Made by a program: the position numbers and the translations under genes. The notes below the pieces were generated by a model. The model ran no database searches. It saw nothing but the letters and a program-made list of their open reading frames with translations, and had not been told where the DNA came from. A stretch of DNA of 64,000 nt from positions 2,229,198 through 2,293,197 of the forward strand of contig NZ_CM007717.1 of NCBI RefSeq assembly GCF_002019855.1, read 5' to 3'. This document shows, one piece after another, positions 1 through 8,315 of this stretch (positions are counted from its first letter, which is position 1; each line of letters opens with the position of its first letter). This stretch comes from Streptomyces antibioticus. GTDB taxonomy: Bacteria > Actinomycetota > Actinomycetes > Streptomycetales > Streptomycetaceae.

Positions 1-632
1 GCGTCGATGCAGACCAGCGCGCCGACCTGCTGGGCACGGCGGACTATCGCCTCGACCGGGTTGACCGTGCCGAGGATGTTCGACACCAGCACGAAGGAGA
101 CGATCTTCGTCTTCTCGGTGATGATCTCGTCGATGTTGGAGAGGTCGAGCCGGCCGTCGTCGGTGAGGCCGAACCACTTCAGCTTCGCACCGGTGCGCTG
201 CGACAGGAGCTGCCACGGCACGATGTTGGAGTGGTGCTCCATCTCCGTGATGACGATCTCGGTCTCGGCGTCCACGCGGTAGGGCTCGTCGGCCCAGCCC
301 AGCATGTTCGCCACGAGGTTCAGCGACTCCGAGGCGTTCTTGGTGAAGATCACCTCGTCGCGGCTGGGCGCGTTGATGAACCCGGCGACCTTGTCCCGGG
401 CGCCCTCGTACAGCGCCGTGGCCTCCTCGGCGAGGACGTGCACGCCGCGGTGGACGTTGGCGTTGTAGCGCTCGTAGTACTCGCTGAGCGCGTCGAGCAC
501 CTGGCGCGGCTTCTGGCTGGTCGCCGCGTTGTCCAGGTACACGAGCTTCTTGCCGTCGTGGATCACCCGGTCCAGGATCGGGAAGTCCTTGCGGAGCGCC
601 TCGGTGTCGAGGAGGCCCGGCAGCTGTGTCAC
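1..632 (-). CDS. sufS: Cysteine desulfurase SufS, N-terminal part (runs off left edge)
   Basis: PLP-dependent enzyme that takes sulfur from L-cysteine and passes it to the SufBCD scaffold. About 210 residues are visible. They show the SufS-type opening with YLDNAATSQKP around residues 32-42, the NANVHRGVH stretch, and EMEHHSN, which contributes PLP contacts. The PLP-binding lysine and the mobile active-site cysteine lie beyond position 1, so the protein is incomplete here because of the window edge. I chose the GTG at 632, which overlaps the sufC stop (GTGA), giving translational coupling; a GAAGGG-type ribosome site lies in the sufC end. It is the last suf gene visible in this operon. Confidence 0.95.
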   Translation of the reverse strand, partial: MTQLPGLLDTEALRKDFPILDRVIHDGKKLVYLDNAATSQKPRQVLDALSEYYERYNANVHRGVHVLAEEATALYEGARDKVAGFINAPSRDEVIFTKNASESLNLVANMLGWADEPYRVDAETEIVITEMEHHSNIVPWQLLSQRTGAKLKWFGLTDDGRLDLSNIDEIITEKTKIVSFVLVSNILGTVNPVEAIVRRAQQVGALVCID

Positions 633-1393
633 GCGGATGCGCCACCCTTCACGTATGCCTCGTAGCCCTCGTTCTCCAGCTTGTCCGCCAGCTCCGCGCC
701 GCCGGACTCGACGATGCGGCCGCCGGAGAAGACGTGGACGTAGTCGGGCTTGATGTAGCGCAGGATGCGCGTGTAGTGCGTGATCAGCAGGGTGCCGACC
801 TCGCCGGTCTCGCGGACGCGGTTGACGCCCTCGGAGACGATGCGAAGGGCGTCGACGTCCAGACCGGAGTCCGTCTCGTCGAGGATCGCGACCTTCGGCT
901 TGAGCAGTTCGAGCTGGAGGATCTCGTGGCGCTTCTTCTCACCGCCGGAGAAGCCCTCGTTGACGTTGCGCTCGGCGAAGGAGGGGTCCATGTTGAGGCG
1001 CTGCATGGCCTCCTTGACCTCCTTGACCCAGGTGCGCAGCTTGGGGGCCTCGCCGCGGACGGCGGTGGCGGAGGTGCGCAGGAAGTTGGAGACCGAGACG
1101 CCGGGGACCTCGACCGGGTACTGCATGGCCAGGAAGAGGCCGGCGCGGGCGCGCTCGTCGACGGACATCTCCAGGACGTCCTCGCCGTCGAGCAGCACGG
1201 TGCCGCCGGTGATCGTGTACTTGGGGTGCCCGGCGAGGGAGTAGGCGAGGGTGGACTTGCCGGAGCCGTTGGGGCCCATGATGGCGTGCGTCTCGCCCTG
1301 CTTCACGGTGAGGTCGACGCCCTTGAGGATCTCCTTCGTGGCGTTGTCGGCCTCGACGGTGACGTGCAGGTCTCGGATTTCAAGCGTTGCCAT
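629..1393 (-). CDS. sufC: Fe-S assembly ATPase SufC
   Basis: ABC-type ATPase of the SufBC2D scaffold complex, cytosolic; ATP hydrolysis drives the rearrangement needed for cluster assembly. The 254-residue length is normal. Walker A GPNGSGKST sits at residues 40-48, the signature FSGGEKKRHE near 150, and Walker B VAILDETDSGLD follows, with SufC's usual D-E-T variant. It starts with ATG eight bases after the Rieske gene stop and its own stop overlaps the sufS start. No separate promoter is apparent, so it is transcribed with sufB and sufD. Confidence 0.97.
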   Translation of the reverse strand: MATLEIRDLHVTVEADNATKEILKGVDLTVKQGETHAIMGPNGSGKSTLAYSLAGHPKYTITGGTVLLDGEDVLEMSVDERARAGLFLAMQYPVEVPGVSVSNFLRTSATAVRGEAPKLRTWVKEVKEAMQRLNMDPSFAERNVNEGFSGGEKKRHEILQLELLKPKVAILDETDSGLDVDALRIVSEGVNRVRETGEVGTLLITHYTRILRYIKPDYVHVFSGGRIVESGGAELADKLENEGYEAYVKGGASA

Positions 1394-1400
1394 GGTGGCC

Positions 1401-1721
1401 TCAGGACTCCTGGGTGAGGGAGACGAGCACGTCGTCCCCTTCGATCTTGACGGGGTATACGGGGACGGGGCGCGTCGCGGGAAGGCCGGACGGCTTGCCG
1501 GTGCGGAGGTCGAACGCGGAGCCGTGCAGCCAGCACTCGATCTGGCAGTCCTCCACCTCGCCCTCGGAGAGCGAGACGTTCGCGTGGGAACAGATGTCGT
1601 GGATGGCGAACACCTCGCCCTCGGTCTGCACCAGCGAGACCGGCGTGCCGTCGAGTTCCACCCGCTTCGGGGTGTCCTCCTCCAGCTCGCTCAGTCCGCA
1701 GGCGCGTACGAAGGCGGCCAT
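1401..1721 (-). CDS. Rieske [2Fe-2S] ferredoxin-like protein in the suf operon
   Basis: Small 106-residue Rieske protein of the non-heme dioxygenase ferredoxin type. The cluster ligands are visible as CSH (in IHDICSHAN) and CWLH (in IECWLHGSAF), the two Cys-His pairs of a Rieske centre. The ATG at 1721 shares one base with the sufD stop (TGATG), and the gene lies between sufD and sufC. Actinobacterial suf operons often carry such a gene. Its role is not established; an electron donor for cluster assembly or a downstream client are both possible, and that is inference. Confidence 0.9.
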   Translation of the reverse strand: MAAFVRACGLSELEEDTPKRVELDGTPVSLVQTEGEVFAIHDICSHANVSLSEGEVEDCQIECWLHGSAFDLRTGKPSGLPATRPVPVYPVKIEGDDVLVSLTQES

Positions 1722-2899
1722 CAGACCGTGGCCTCCAGCTCGGTCTCGATCCGGGCGAGCAGCCGCTCCTCGATGTCCGGGACACCGATCTGCTGGACCA
1801 GTTCGGCGAAGAAGCCGCGGACCACCAGACGGCGGGCCTCGTCGGCCGGGATGCCGCGGGCCATCAGGTAGAAGAGCTGCTCGTCGTCGAAGCGGCCGGT
1901 GGCGGAGGCGTGGCCGGCGCCCACGATCTCGCCGGTCTCGATCTCCAGGTTGGGCACCGAGTCCACGCGCGCGCCGTCCGTGAGGACGAGGTTGCGGTTC
2001 ATCTCGTAGGTGTCCGTGCCCTCGGCCCTGGCCTCGATCAGCACGTCGCCGATCCACACGGCGTGCGCGTCGTCGCCCTGGAGCGCGCCCTTGTAGACGA
2101 CGTTGGACTTGCAGTGCGGGACGTTGTGGTCGACCAGCAGACGGTGCTCCTGGTGCTGGCCGGCGTCCGTGAAGTACAGGCCGAACAGCTCGGCCTCGCC
2201 GCCGGTGCCGGCGTACGTCACGCGCGGGTGCAGCCGGACGACATCGCCGCCGAAGGTGACGACGACGGACTTGAAGGAGGCGTCGCGGCCGATCAGGGCG
2301 TTGTGCTGGGCCGCGTGCACGGCCTTGTCGTCCCAGTCCTGGACGGAGACGACGGTCAGCTTGGCGCCGTCGCCCAGGAGGTAGTCGACATTGGCGGCGA
2401 GCACGGCGTCACCGGTGTGGTCGATGACGACGACGGCCTCGGCGAAGGCCCCCAGTTCGATCACCTGGTGGGCGAAGGCGGTGCCGCCCTCGCCGTGCAC
2501 GGCGATCCGGACGGGCTCGGTGAGGACCGTGTCCTTGGGGACGGTGATCACACCGGCCTGCTCGAACGCGGAGTACGCCTGGGCGGCGATCCGGTCCACC
2601 GGGGTGCCGGCCCGGCCGAGGCGGGCGTCGTCGCGGCCGACGGTCTCGACGGTGACGCCCTCGGGGGCCTGGACGTCGACCTTCACGCCGCCGGTGGCGA
2701 CCGCGGTGCCGTCGTGGAGGCCGCGCAGGCGCTCCAGCGGGGTGAACCGCCACTCCTCCTCACGGCCGTGCGGGACCGGGAAGTCCGCGACGTCGAAGGA
2801 GGGGGGCGCGCTCATGCGCGTGGCGACGGTCGACTCGGCGGCGACCGCGATCGCGCCGGCGGTGGTGGAGCCCACCGGGATACTCTGAGCCTCAGCCAT
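1721..2899 (-). CDS. sufD: Fe-S cluster assembly protein SufD
   Basis: SufD pairs with SufB in the SufBC2D scaffold on which Fe-S clusters are built. The 392-residue product has the variable N-terminal helical region followed by the right-handed beta-helix core, with the family hallmark HHxxxVDHN-like stretch (QEHRLLVDHNVPHC) and the C-terminal ASATGRFDDEQLFYLMARGI segment shared with SufB. It starts with ATG at 2899, 60 bp after sufB, behind a GGAAAG ribosome site, and is followed immediately by the Rieske gene. Confidence 0.96.
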   Translation of the reverse strand: MAEAQSIPVGSTTAGAIAVAAESTVATRMSAPPSFDVADFPVPHGREEEWRFTPLERLRGLHDGTAVATGGVKVDVQAPEGVTVETVGRDDARLGRAGTPVDRIAAQAYSAFEQAGVITVPKDTVLTEPVRIAVHGEGGTAFAHQVIELGAFAEAVVVIDHTGDAVLAANVDYLLGDGAKLTVVSVQDWDDKAVHAAQHNALIGRDASFKSVVVTFGGDVVRLHPRVTYAGTGGEAELFGLYFTDAGQHQEHRLLVDHNVPHCKSNVVYKGALQGDDAHAVWIGDVLIEARAEGTDTYEMNRNLVLTDGARVDSVPNLEIETGEIVGAGHASATGRFDDEQLFYLMARGIPADEARRLVVRGFFAELVQQIGVPDIEERLLARIETELEATV

Positions 2900-2958
2900 G
2901 GCTGTCGTAATGCTCGCTTTCCGTTACGTAAGGGGCTGGACGGGGTGCGGGGCGGTGC

Positions 2959-4380
2959 TCAGCCGACCGCGCCCTCCATCTGAAGCTCGATCAGCCGGTT
3001 CAGCTCCAGCGCGTACTCCATCGGCAGCTCCTTCGCGATGGGCTCGACGAAGCCGCGCACGATCATCGCCATCGCCTCGAACTCGCTGAGGCCGCGGCTC
3101 ATCAGGTAGAAGAGCTGGTCCTCGGAGACCTTGGAGACGGTCGCCTCGTGGCCCATGGACACGTCGTCCTCGCGGACGTCCACGTAGGGGTAGGTGTCCG
3201 AGCGGGAGATGGTGTCGACCAGCAGCGCGTCGCACAGCACGTTGGACTTGGAGCCGTGCGCGCCCTCGCCGATCTCGACCAGACCGCGGTACGAGGTGCG
3301 GCCGCCGCCGCGCGCCACCGACTTGGAGACGATGTTGGAGGAGGTGTTCGGCGCCATGTGGACCATCTTGGAGCCGGCGTCCTGGTGCTGCCCCTCGCCC
3401 GCGAAGGCGATGGAGAGCGTCTCGCCCTTGGCGTGCTCGCCCATCAGGTAGACGGCCGGGTACTTCATCGTCACCTTGGAGCCGATGTTGCCGTCGATCC
3501 ACTCCATGGTGGCGCCCTCGTAGGCGACGGCGCGCTTGGTGACCAGGTTGTAGACGTTGTTCGACCAGTTCTGGATGGTCGTGTAGCGGCAGCGGGCGTT
3601 CTTCTTGACGATGATCTCGACCACGGCGCTGTGCAGCGAGTCCGACTTGTAGATCGGGGCCGTACAACCCTCGACGTAGTGCACGTAGGCACCCTCGTCG
3701 ACGATGATCAGGGTCCGCTCGAACTGGCCCATGTTCTCCGTGTTGATACGGAAGTAGGCCTGGAGCGGGATCTCCACGTGGACGCCCGGCGGGACGTAGA
3801 TGAAGGAGCCGCCGGACCACACGGCCGTGTTCAGCGACGCGAACTTGTTGTCGCCGACCGGGATGACGGTGCCGAAGTACTCCTTGAAGAGCTCCGGGTG
3901 CTCCTTCAGCGCGGTGTCGGTGTCGAGGAAGATGACGCCCTGCTCCTCCAGGTCCTCACGGATCTGGTGGTAGACGACCTCGGACTCGTACTGGGCCGCG
4001 ACACCGGCGACGAGGCGCTGCTTCTCCGCCTCGGGGATGCCGAGCTTGTCGTACGTGTTCTTGATGTCCTCGGGCAGGTCCTCCCAGGACTCCGCCTGCT
4101 TCTCCGTCGACCGCACGAAGTACTTGATGTTGTCGAAGTCGATGCCGGAGAGGTCGGAGCCCCAGTTCGGCATGGGCTTCTTCTCGAAGAGGCGCAGGCC
4201 CTTGAGGCGGAGCTTGGTCATCCACTCCGGCTCGGACTTCTTCGCCGAGATGTCCCGGACCACGTCCTCGTTCAGGCCACGCTTCGCGGAGGCGCCGGCC
4301 TCGTCGGAGTCGGCCCAGCCGTATTCGTAGGTGCCCAGGCCCTCGAGTTCGGGGTGGGCAGTCTCCGTGGGGAGAGTCAT
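2959..4380 (-). CDS. sufB: Fe-S cluster assembly protein SufB
   Basis: Core scaffold subunit of the SUF machinery; receives sulfur and assembles the cluster with SufC and SufD. The 473-residue product carries the conserved [19 protein letters not shown] segment with the sulfur-accepting cysteine region and the C-terminal [21 protein letters not shown] stretch. A start at 4380 is favoured over an in-frame upstream codon because GGGAGGA lies 6 bases before this ATG and because this ATG overlaps the sufR stop (ATGA). It is the first structural gene after the regulator and therefore feeds back through SufR. Confidence 0.97.
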   Translation of the reverse strand: MTLPTETAHPELEGLGTYEYGWADSDEAGASAKRGLNEDVVRDISAKKSEPEWMTKLRLKGLRLFEKKPMPNWGSDLSGIDFDNIKYFVRSTEKQAESWEDLPEDIKNTYDKLGIPEAEKQRLVAGVAAQYESEVVYHQIREDLEEQGVIFLDTDTALKEHPELFKEYFGTVIPVGDNKFASLNTAVWSGGSFIYVPPGVHVEIPLQAYFRINTENMGQFERTLIIVDEGAYVHYVEGCTAPIYKSDSLHSAVVEIIVKKNARCRYTTIQNWSNNVYNLVTKRAVAYEGATMEWIDGNIGSKVTMKYPAVYLMGEHAKGETLSIAFAGEGQHQDAGSKMVHMAPNTSSNIVSKSVARGGGRTSYRGLVEIGEGAHGSKSNVLCDALLVDTISRSDTYPYVDVREDDVSMGHEATVSKVSEDQLFYLMSRGLSEFEAMAMIVRGFVEPIAKELPMEYALELNRLIELQMEGAVG

Positions 4381-5129
4381 GCGGGGTTCCTCCCGGCCGT
4401 GCTGGCGGATGCGTTGTGGGTGGTCTGGGAAATCTCGGGGATGAACGTCGTGCACACACCGTCGCCGTGGGCGATGGTCGCCAGCCGCTGGACGTGCGTG
4501 CCGAGAAGCTGGGAGAAGATCTCGGTCTCCGCCTCGCAGAGCTGCGGGAACTTCTCGGCCACATGGGCGACGGGACAGTGGTGCTGGCAGAGCTGCTCGC
4601 CTTTTCGGGGGAGGGGCGCGCTGCGCGCCGTCGCAGCGTACCCGTCCGCGCTGAGGGCCTTCGCCAGGGCCTCGGTGCGCCGCTCGGGGGCCGCGGCCTC
4701 GATCGCCGCGCGGTACGCGGCGGCCTGTTCGGCGATCCGGGCGCGGGCGAAGGCGACGACCGCCTCGTCCCCGCCGAAGCGCTCCTGGATCCAGCGCAGG
4801 GCGTCGGCGGCGAGTGTGTCGTAGGACTGGTCGAAGGCGTCCCGGCCGCAGTCGGTGAGGGCGAAGACCTTGGCGGGTCGGCCGCGGGTCCGCGCTCCGT
4901 ACACCCGCTGCTCACGGGCCTGTACGACGTCATCGGCGACCAGAGCGTCGAGATGGCGGCGGACGGCGGCGGGGGTGAGCCCGAGGCGCCCGGCCAGCTC
5001 GGTCACGGTCGACGGCCCGTGGTCCAGGATGGAGCGCGCGACGCGGTTGCGCGTGGAGCGCTCCCCGGTCGCGAGCTCTTCCTGGGGTGCCCCCTGAGGG
5101 GTCGCCCGAGCCTCGCCGACGTTTTTCAC
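4377..5129 (-). CDS. sufR: Fe-S cluster sensing repressor SufR
   Basis: ArsR/DeoR-like winged-helix regulator with a C-terminal cluster-binding domain. The helix-turn-helix covers about residues 25-90 ([22 protein letters not shown]). Cysteines at 181, 185 and 198 ([18 protein letters not shown]), plus one at 226, form the Fe-S site. Streptomyces SufR is known to hold a cluster and repress sufRBDCSU. I chose GTG at 5129 (250 residues): the longer in-frame start at 5201 lies upstream of the promoter elements, and a -10-like AACAAT ends 6 bases before this GTG, so the transcript is probably leaderless. The stop overlaps the sufB ATG. The operator lies on the -10 box and start, implying autorepression. 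Confidence 0.93.
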   Translation of the reverse strand: MKNVGEARATPQGAPQEELATGERSTRNRVARSILDHGPSTVTELAGRLGLTPAAVRRHLDALVADDVVQAREQRVYGARTRGRPAKVFALTDCGRDAFDQSYDTLAADALRWIQERFGGDEAVVAFARARIAEQAAAYRAAIEAAAPERRTEALAKALSADGYAATARSAPLPRKGEQLCQHHCPVAHVAEKFPQLCEAETEIFSQLLGTHVQRLATIAHGDGVCTTFIPEISQTTHNASASTAGRNPA

Positions 5130-5142
5130 AACGCCATTGTTG
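5129..5142. promoter_or_regulatory. SufR operator (CAAC-N6-GTTG)
   Basis: The sequence CAAC gccatt GTTG is a perfect 4+4 palindrome with a 6-base centre. This is the site format I recall as reported for SufR in Streptomyces avermitilis. It covers the -10 element and touches the GTG start of sufR, so bound SufR would block RNA polymerase. The site is visible in the sequence; the binding is inferred from the published motif. Confidence 0.85.
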
Positions 5143-5165
5143 CGTAATTCCTCAGGGGCAGGCAA
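5136..5165 (-). promoter_or_regulatory. Predicted promoter of the suf operon
   Basis: On the minus strand a -35-like TTGCCT (5165-5160) and a -10-like AACAAT (5141-5136) are separated by 18 bases. The -10 box ends 6 bases before the sufR GTG, the spacing expected of a leaderless transcript. The -10 lies inside the SufR operator. Confidence 0.55.
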
Positions 5166-5201
5166 CCCGCGCCCGGACCGGTGGACGGTGCCCTGCGTCA
5201 C

Positions 5202-5215
5202 TTAGGCATACCTAA
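5202..5215. promoter_or_regulatory. Partial iron box (DmdR/IdeR-like)
   Basis: TTAGG cata CCTAA matches 12 of 14 positions of the right-hand part of the actinobacterial iron box (consensus TTAGGTTAGGCTAACCTAA). The outer left TTAGG repeat is not conserved. It lies about 75 bp upstream of the sufR start, between suf and the divergent ABC transporter. Confidence 0.45.
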
Positions 5216-5418
5216 TCTGACCTGCGGAAACGATCACTGATCGATCACGGCGGGGGTCCGCCGAGGGGTCCGCGCGACCCGGCCCGCACCCCCTCCCACC
5301 GGCCCACTTACCGGTGCCGGACGGGTGACGCGCCGGGCCGAGTCACCCTCTCCCGCACCTGCCGTCCCTCCCGTGGCCGGTTCCCGTACCCGGCCGTCGG
5401 AGACCCCGTCCGCGAACC

Positions 5419-5424
5419 TAGACT
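5419..5424 (+). promoter_or_regulatory. -10 box of the ABC-2 exporter operon
   Basis: TAGACT is followed by 8 bases and then the ATG at 5433, the usual layout of a leaderless Streptomyces transcript. No good -35 hexamer is evident at 17-18 bases upstream. Confidence 0.5.
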
Positions 5425-5432
5425 CCTGTGCC

Positions 5433-6356
5433 ATGCGAACTGAGCCTGTCGTCCGGATCCAGGCCCTGGTGAAGCGGTACGGGACGAAGACCGCGGTGGA
5501 CGGCCTGGACCTGACGGCCCGGGCGGGCGTCACCGCCGTACTCGGACCCAACGGCGCCGGCAAGACGACCACGATCGAGGCCTGCGAGGGGTACCGCAGG
5601 CCGGACTCCGGCACCGTGCGCGTCCTCGGCCTCGACCCCGTCCGGCAGGCCGCCCTGCTGCGCCCCCGCATCGGCGTGATGCTCCAGTCCGGGGGCGTCT
5701 ACTCCGGCGCGCGGGCCGACGAGATGCTGCGGCACATGGCGAAGCTGCACGCGCACCCGCTGGACGTCGACGCGCTGATCGAACGGCTCGGCCTCGGCTC
5801 CTGCGGCCGGACGACGTACCGGCGGCTGTCCGGCGGGCAGCAGCAGCGGCTCGCGCTGGCGATGGCCGTGGTCGGCAGGCCCGAACTGGTGTTCCTGGAC
5901 GAGCCGACGGCCGGCCTCGACCCACAGGCCCGCCGCGCCACCTGGGACCTGGTCCGCGATCTGCGCGCGGACGGCGTCTCGGCCATCCTCACCACCCACC
6001 ACATGGACGAGGCCGAGCAGCTCGCCGACGACGTGGCGATCATCGACGCGGGCCGGGTCATCGCACAGGGCTCCCCCGAGGAGCTGTGCCGCGGCGGCGC
6101 CGAGAACACCCTGCGCTTCACCGGCCGCCCCGGGCTCGACGTGAACTCCCTGCTCAAGGCGCTGCCCGTGGACAGCGCCGCCACCGAGCCGACCCCGGGC
6201 TCCTACCGGGTGGCCGGCAAGGTCGACCCGCAACTGCTGGCGACGGTCACCTCCTGGTGCGCCCAGCACGGGGTGATGCCGGACCGGATCTCCGTCGAAC
6301 GGCACACCCTCGAAGACGTCTTTCTGGAACTGACCGGCAAGGAGCTGCGCGGATGA
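5433..6356 (+). CDS. ABC-2 type exporter, ATP-binding protein
   Basis: 307-residue ATPase of the DrrA/CcmA class. Walker A GPNGAGKTTT lies near residue 40, the signature LSGGQQQRLALAM near 136, Walker B ELVFLDEPTAGLDPQ follows and the switch histidine is in TTHHMDEAEQ. The C-terminal 80 residues match the extension typical of daunorubicin-resistance type exporters. Its stop overlaps the permease ATG. ATG at 5433 was chosen because of the -10 box 8 bases upstream. The substrate is unknown; the position next to ctaA is conserved in streptomycetes as far as I recall, but a role in heme or oxidase biogenesis is only a guess. Confidence 0.9.
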   Translation: MRTEPVVRIQALVKRYGTKTAVDGLDLTARAGVTAVLGPNGAGKTTTIEACEGYRRPDSGTVRVLGLDPVRQAALLRPRIGVMLQSGGVYSGARADEMLRHMAKLHAHPLDVDALIERLGLGSCGRTTYRRLSGGQQQRLALAMAVVGRPELVFLDEPTAGLDPQARRATWDLVRDLRADGVSAILTTHHMDEAEQLADDVAIIDAGRVIAQGSPEELCRGGAENTLRFTGRPGLDVNSLLKALPVDSAATEPTPGSYRVAGKVDPQLLATVTSWCAQHGVMPDRISVERHTLEDVFLELTGKELRG

Positions 6357-7123
6357 GCGCCCTCGGGACCTACTCCCCCAGGCCGGGCGCGGCCCCGCTG
6401 CCCCGGATGATCGCGGCGCAGGCGGCGCTGGAGACCAGGATGCTCCTGCGCAACGGCGAGCAGCTCCTGCTCACCGTCGTGATCCCGGCGCTGCTGCTGG
6501 TGCTGTTCAGCAGCGTGGACATCGTCGACACCGGCGCGGGCGAGGCGGTGGACTTCCTCGCCCCCGGCGTCCTGGCGCTCGCCGTCATGTCGACGGCCTT
6601 CACCGGCCAGGCCATCGCGACCGGCTTCGAGCGGCGGTACGGCGTCCTGAAGCGGCTGGCGACCTCGCCGCTGCCGCGCTGGGCGCTGATGACGGCGAAG
6701 ACGGTGTCCGTGCTGGTCACCGAGGTGTTCCAGGTGATCCTGCTGACGGTGATCGCCTTCGCGCTGGGCTGGGACCCGAAGGGAAACCCGCTCTCGGTGC
6801 TGCTGCTCCTGGTGCTGGGCACCGCCGCGTTCTCGGGCCTCGGGCTGCTGATGGCCGGCACGCTGAAGGCGGAGGCGACGCTGGCCGCCGCCAACCTGGT
6901 CTTCCTGCTGCTGCTCGTGGGCGGCGGGGTGATCGTGCCGCTGGAGAAGTTCCCGTCCGGCGCCCAGGACGTCCTGGGCCTGCTGCCGATCTCGGCGCTC
7001 TCCGACGGGCTGCGGGACGTCCTCCAGCACGGCGCCGGAACGCCCTGGGGCGACCTGGGGATCCTGGCGGTGTGGGCGGTGGCGGGGCTGGCGGCGGCCG
7101 GCCGGTTCTTCCGCTGGGAATGA
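6353..7123 (+). CDS. ABC-2 type exporter, permease
   Basis: 256-residue membrane subunit with about six hydrophobic segments. The first follows LLRNGEQLLL and the last ends in FFRWE; a cytoplasmic-side FERRYGVLKRLATSPLPRW stretch is the ABC-2 membrane hallmark. The ATG overlaps the stop of the ATPase gene (ATGA), so the two are co-translated as one transporter. Nothing in the sequence tells the substrate. Confidence 0.9.
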   Translation: MSALGTYSPRPGAAPLPRMIAAQAALETRMLLRNGEQLLLTVVIPALLLVLFSSVDIVDTGAGEAVDFLAPGVLALAVMSTAFTGQAIATGFERRYGVLKRLATSPLPRWALMTAKTVSVLVTEVFQVILLTVIAFALGWDPKGNPLSVLLLLVLGTAAFSGLGLLMAGTLKAEATLAAANLVFLLLLVGGGVIVPLEKFPSGAQDVLGLLPISALSDGLRDVLQHGAGTPWGDLGILAVWAVAGLAAAGRFFRWE

Positions 7124-7174
7124 CCGGCGCCCGGCGCGGGGGGACCCTCGTGAACGCGTGCACAAGCGGCCCCC

Positions 7175-7180
7175 TACGAT
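7175..7180 (+). promoter_or_regulatory. -10 box of ctaA
   Basis: TACGAT is followed by 7 bases and GTG at 7188. This fits a leaderless transcript and decides between that start and GTG 7158 or ATG 7179, which would lie upstream of or within the promoter. Confidence 0.5.
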
Positions 7181-7187
7181 GGACGGC

Positions 7188-8189
7188 GTGCCAAACGTGA
7201 CCCGCGCCGACGCCCTGGCGGCCCTGCGCAACCCGCTCGCCTTCATCGCCTCCCGCTGGACCCCGGACCCCCGGACGGTCGAGCGCGCGGCCCTCAGCGC
7301 CCTCGTGATGTCGGTGCTCATCGTGGTCACCGGCGGTGCCGTACGGCTCACCGGCTCCGGTCTCGGCTGCCCGACCTGGCCCAAGTGCACCGAGGACTCG
7401 CTCACCACGACCCATGCGATGGGTCTGCACGGCGCCATCGAGTTCGGCAACCGCATGCTGACCTACGTGCTGTGCGCCGCCGTCGGCTGGGCCATCGTCG
7501 CCGCACGATCCGCCAAGCCGCACCGCCGGGACCTCACCCGGCTGGGCTGGGCCCAGTTCTGGGTCGTGATGAGCAACGCGATCCTCGGCGGGATCGTGGT
7601 CCTCGTGGGCCTCAACCCGTACACGGTCGCGGCGCACTTCCTGCTGTCGTCCGCGCTCATCGCCGTCGCCACGGTCATGTGGCAGCGCACCCGGGAGGGC
7701 GGCGGGGAGCCGCGCCCGCTGGTCGGCAAGGCCGTCCAGCAGTTGGTGTGGTTCCTGGTCGCCGCGTCGGTTCTTGTCATCGCGGTCGGCACGGTGGTCA
7801 CCGGCGCGGGTCCGCACGCGGGCGACTCCAGCGAGGTGGAGCGCATCCCGGTCGACTGGGAGACGGTCGCCAAACTGCACGCCGTACTGGCGTGGATCGT
7901 GGTGACACTGACCTTCGCGCTGTGGTTCGTCCTGAAGGCGGTGGACGCGCCGAAGGGCCCGCTGGACCGGACCCGCGAGCTGTTCGTCGTGCTGCTGGCT
8001 CAGGGAGCGGTGGGCTACGTGCAGTACTTCACCCACCTCCCCGAGGTCCTGGTGGCCGCGCACATGCTCGGCTCCACCGTCATGTGGATCTGGGTGCTGC
8101 GGGTCCTGCTGTCGCTGCGCGAACGCCCCGCCGTCGAACCGGTCATCCCGCTGCCCGCACCCGAACGGGGCCGCGCCGGCATCGCGTGA
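7188..8189 (+). CDS. ctaA: Heme A synthase (COX15/CtaA)
   Basis: Membrane enzyme that oxidises the C8 methyl group of heme O to make heme A for aa3-type cytochrome oxidase. The 333-residue product has about eight transmembrane segments in two pseudo-repeats. GAVRLTGSGLGCPTWPKC gives the family GxxVRxTGSGLSCPDWP signature, and conserved histidines appear in THAMGLHGAIEFGNR, VAAHFLL, KLHAVLAW and VAAHMLGS. The gene is convergent with the nucleotidyltransferase. ctaB, which makes the substrate heme O, lies 2.5 kb away on the other strand. Confidence 0.93.
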   Translation: MPNVTRADALAALRNPLAFIASRWTPDPRTVERAALSALVMSVLIVVTGGAVRLTGSGLGCPTWPKCTEDSLTTTHAMGLHGAIEFGNRMLTYVLCAAVGWAIVAARSAKPHRRDLTRLGWAQFWVVMSNAILGGIVVLVGLNPYTVAAHFLLSSALIAVATVMWQRTREGGGEPRPLVGKAVQQLVWFLVAASVLVIAVGTVVTGAGPHAGDSSEVERIPVDWETVAKLHAVLAWIVVTLTFALWFVLKAVDAPKGPLDRTRELFVVLLAQGAVGYVQYFTHLPEVLVAAHMLGSTVMWIWVLRVLLSLRERPAVEPVIPLPAPERGRAGIA

Positions 8190-8274
8190 CGACGCGCGCC
8201 GCACGGGCGGGGAACGACCTCGCCCACGGCGTGCTCGGCTGCGTCCACGGCCCACCCCCGCAGGCGGCCCCCGG

Positions 8275-8315
8275 TCACTCCAACCCGTACACCCGCCGCG
8301 CGTCCCCCGAGGCGA
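8275..8315. repeat. 41-bp direct repeat, copy 1 (3' end of nucleotidyltransferase gene)
   Basis: This stretch, starting at the stop codon, matches 9097-9137 in 39 of 41 positions. It encodes the tail SGDARRVYGLE. The flanks differ completely, so the homology is confined to the gene ends. Confidence 0.9.

Noticed and set aside
5130..5201. Upstream extension of sufR from a GTG at 5201
   Set aside because: It would place translation across the predicted promoter and operator, and the added 24 residues are not typical of the family.
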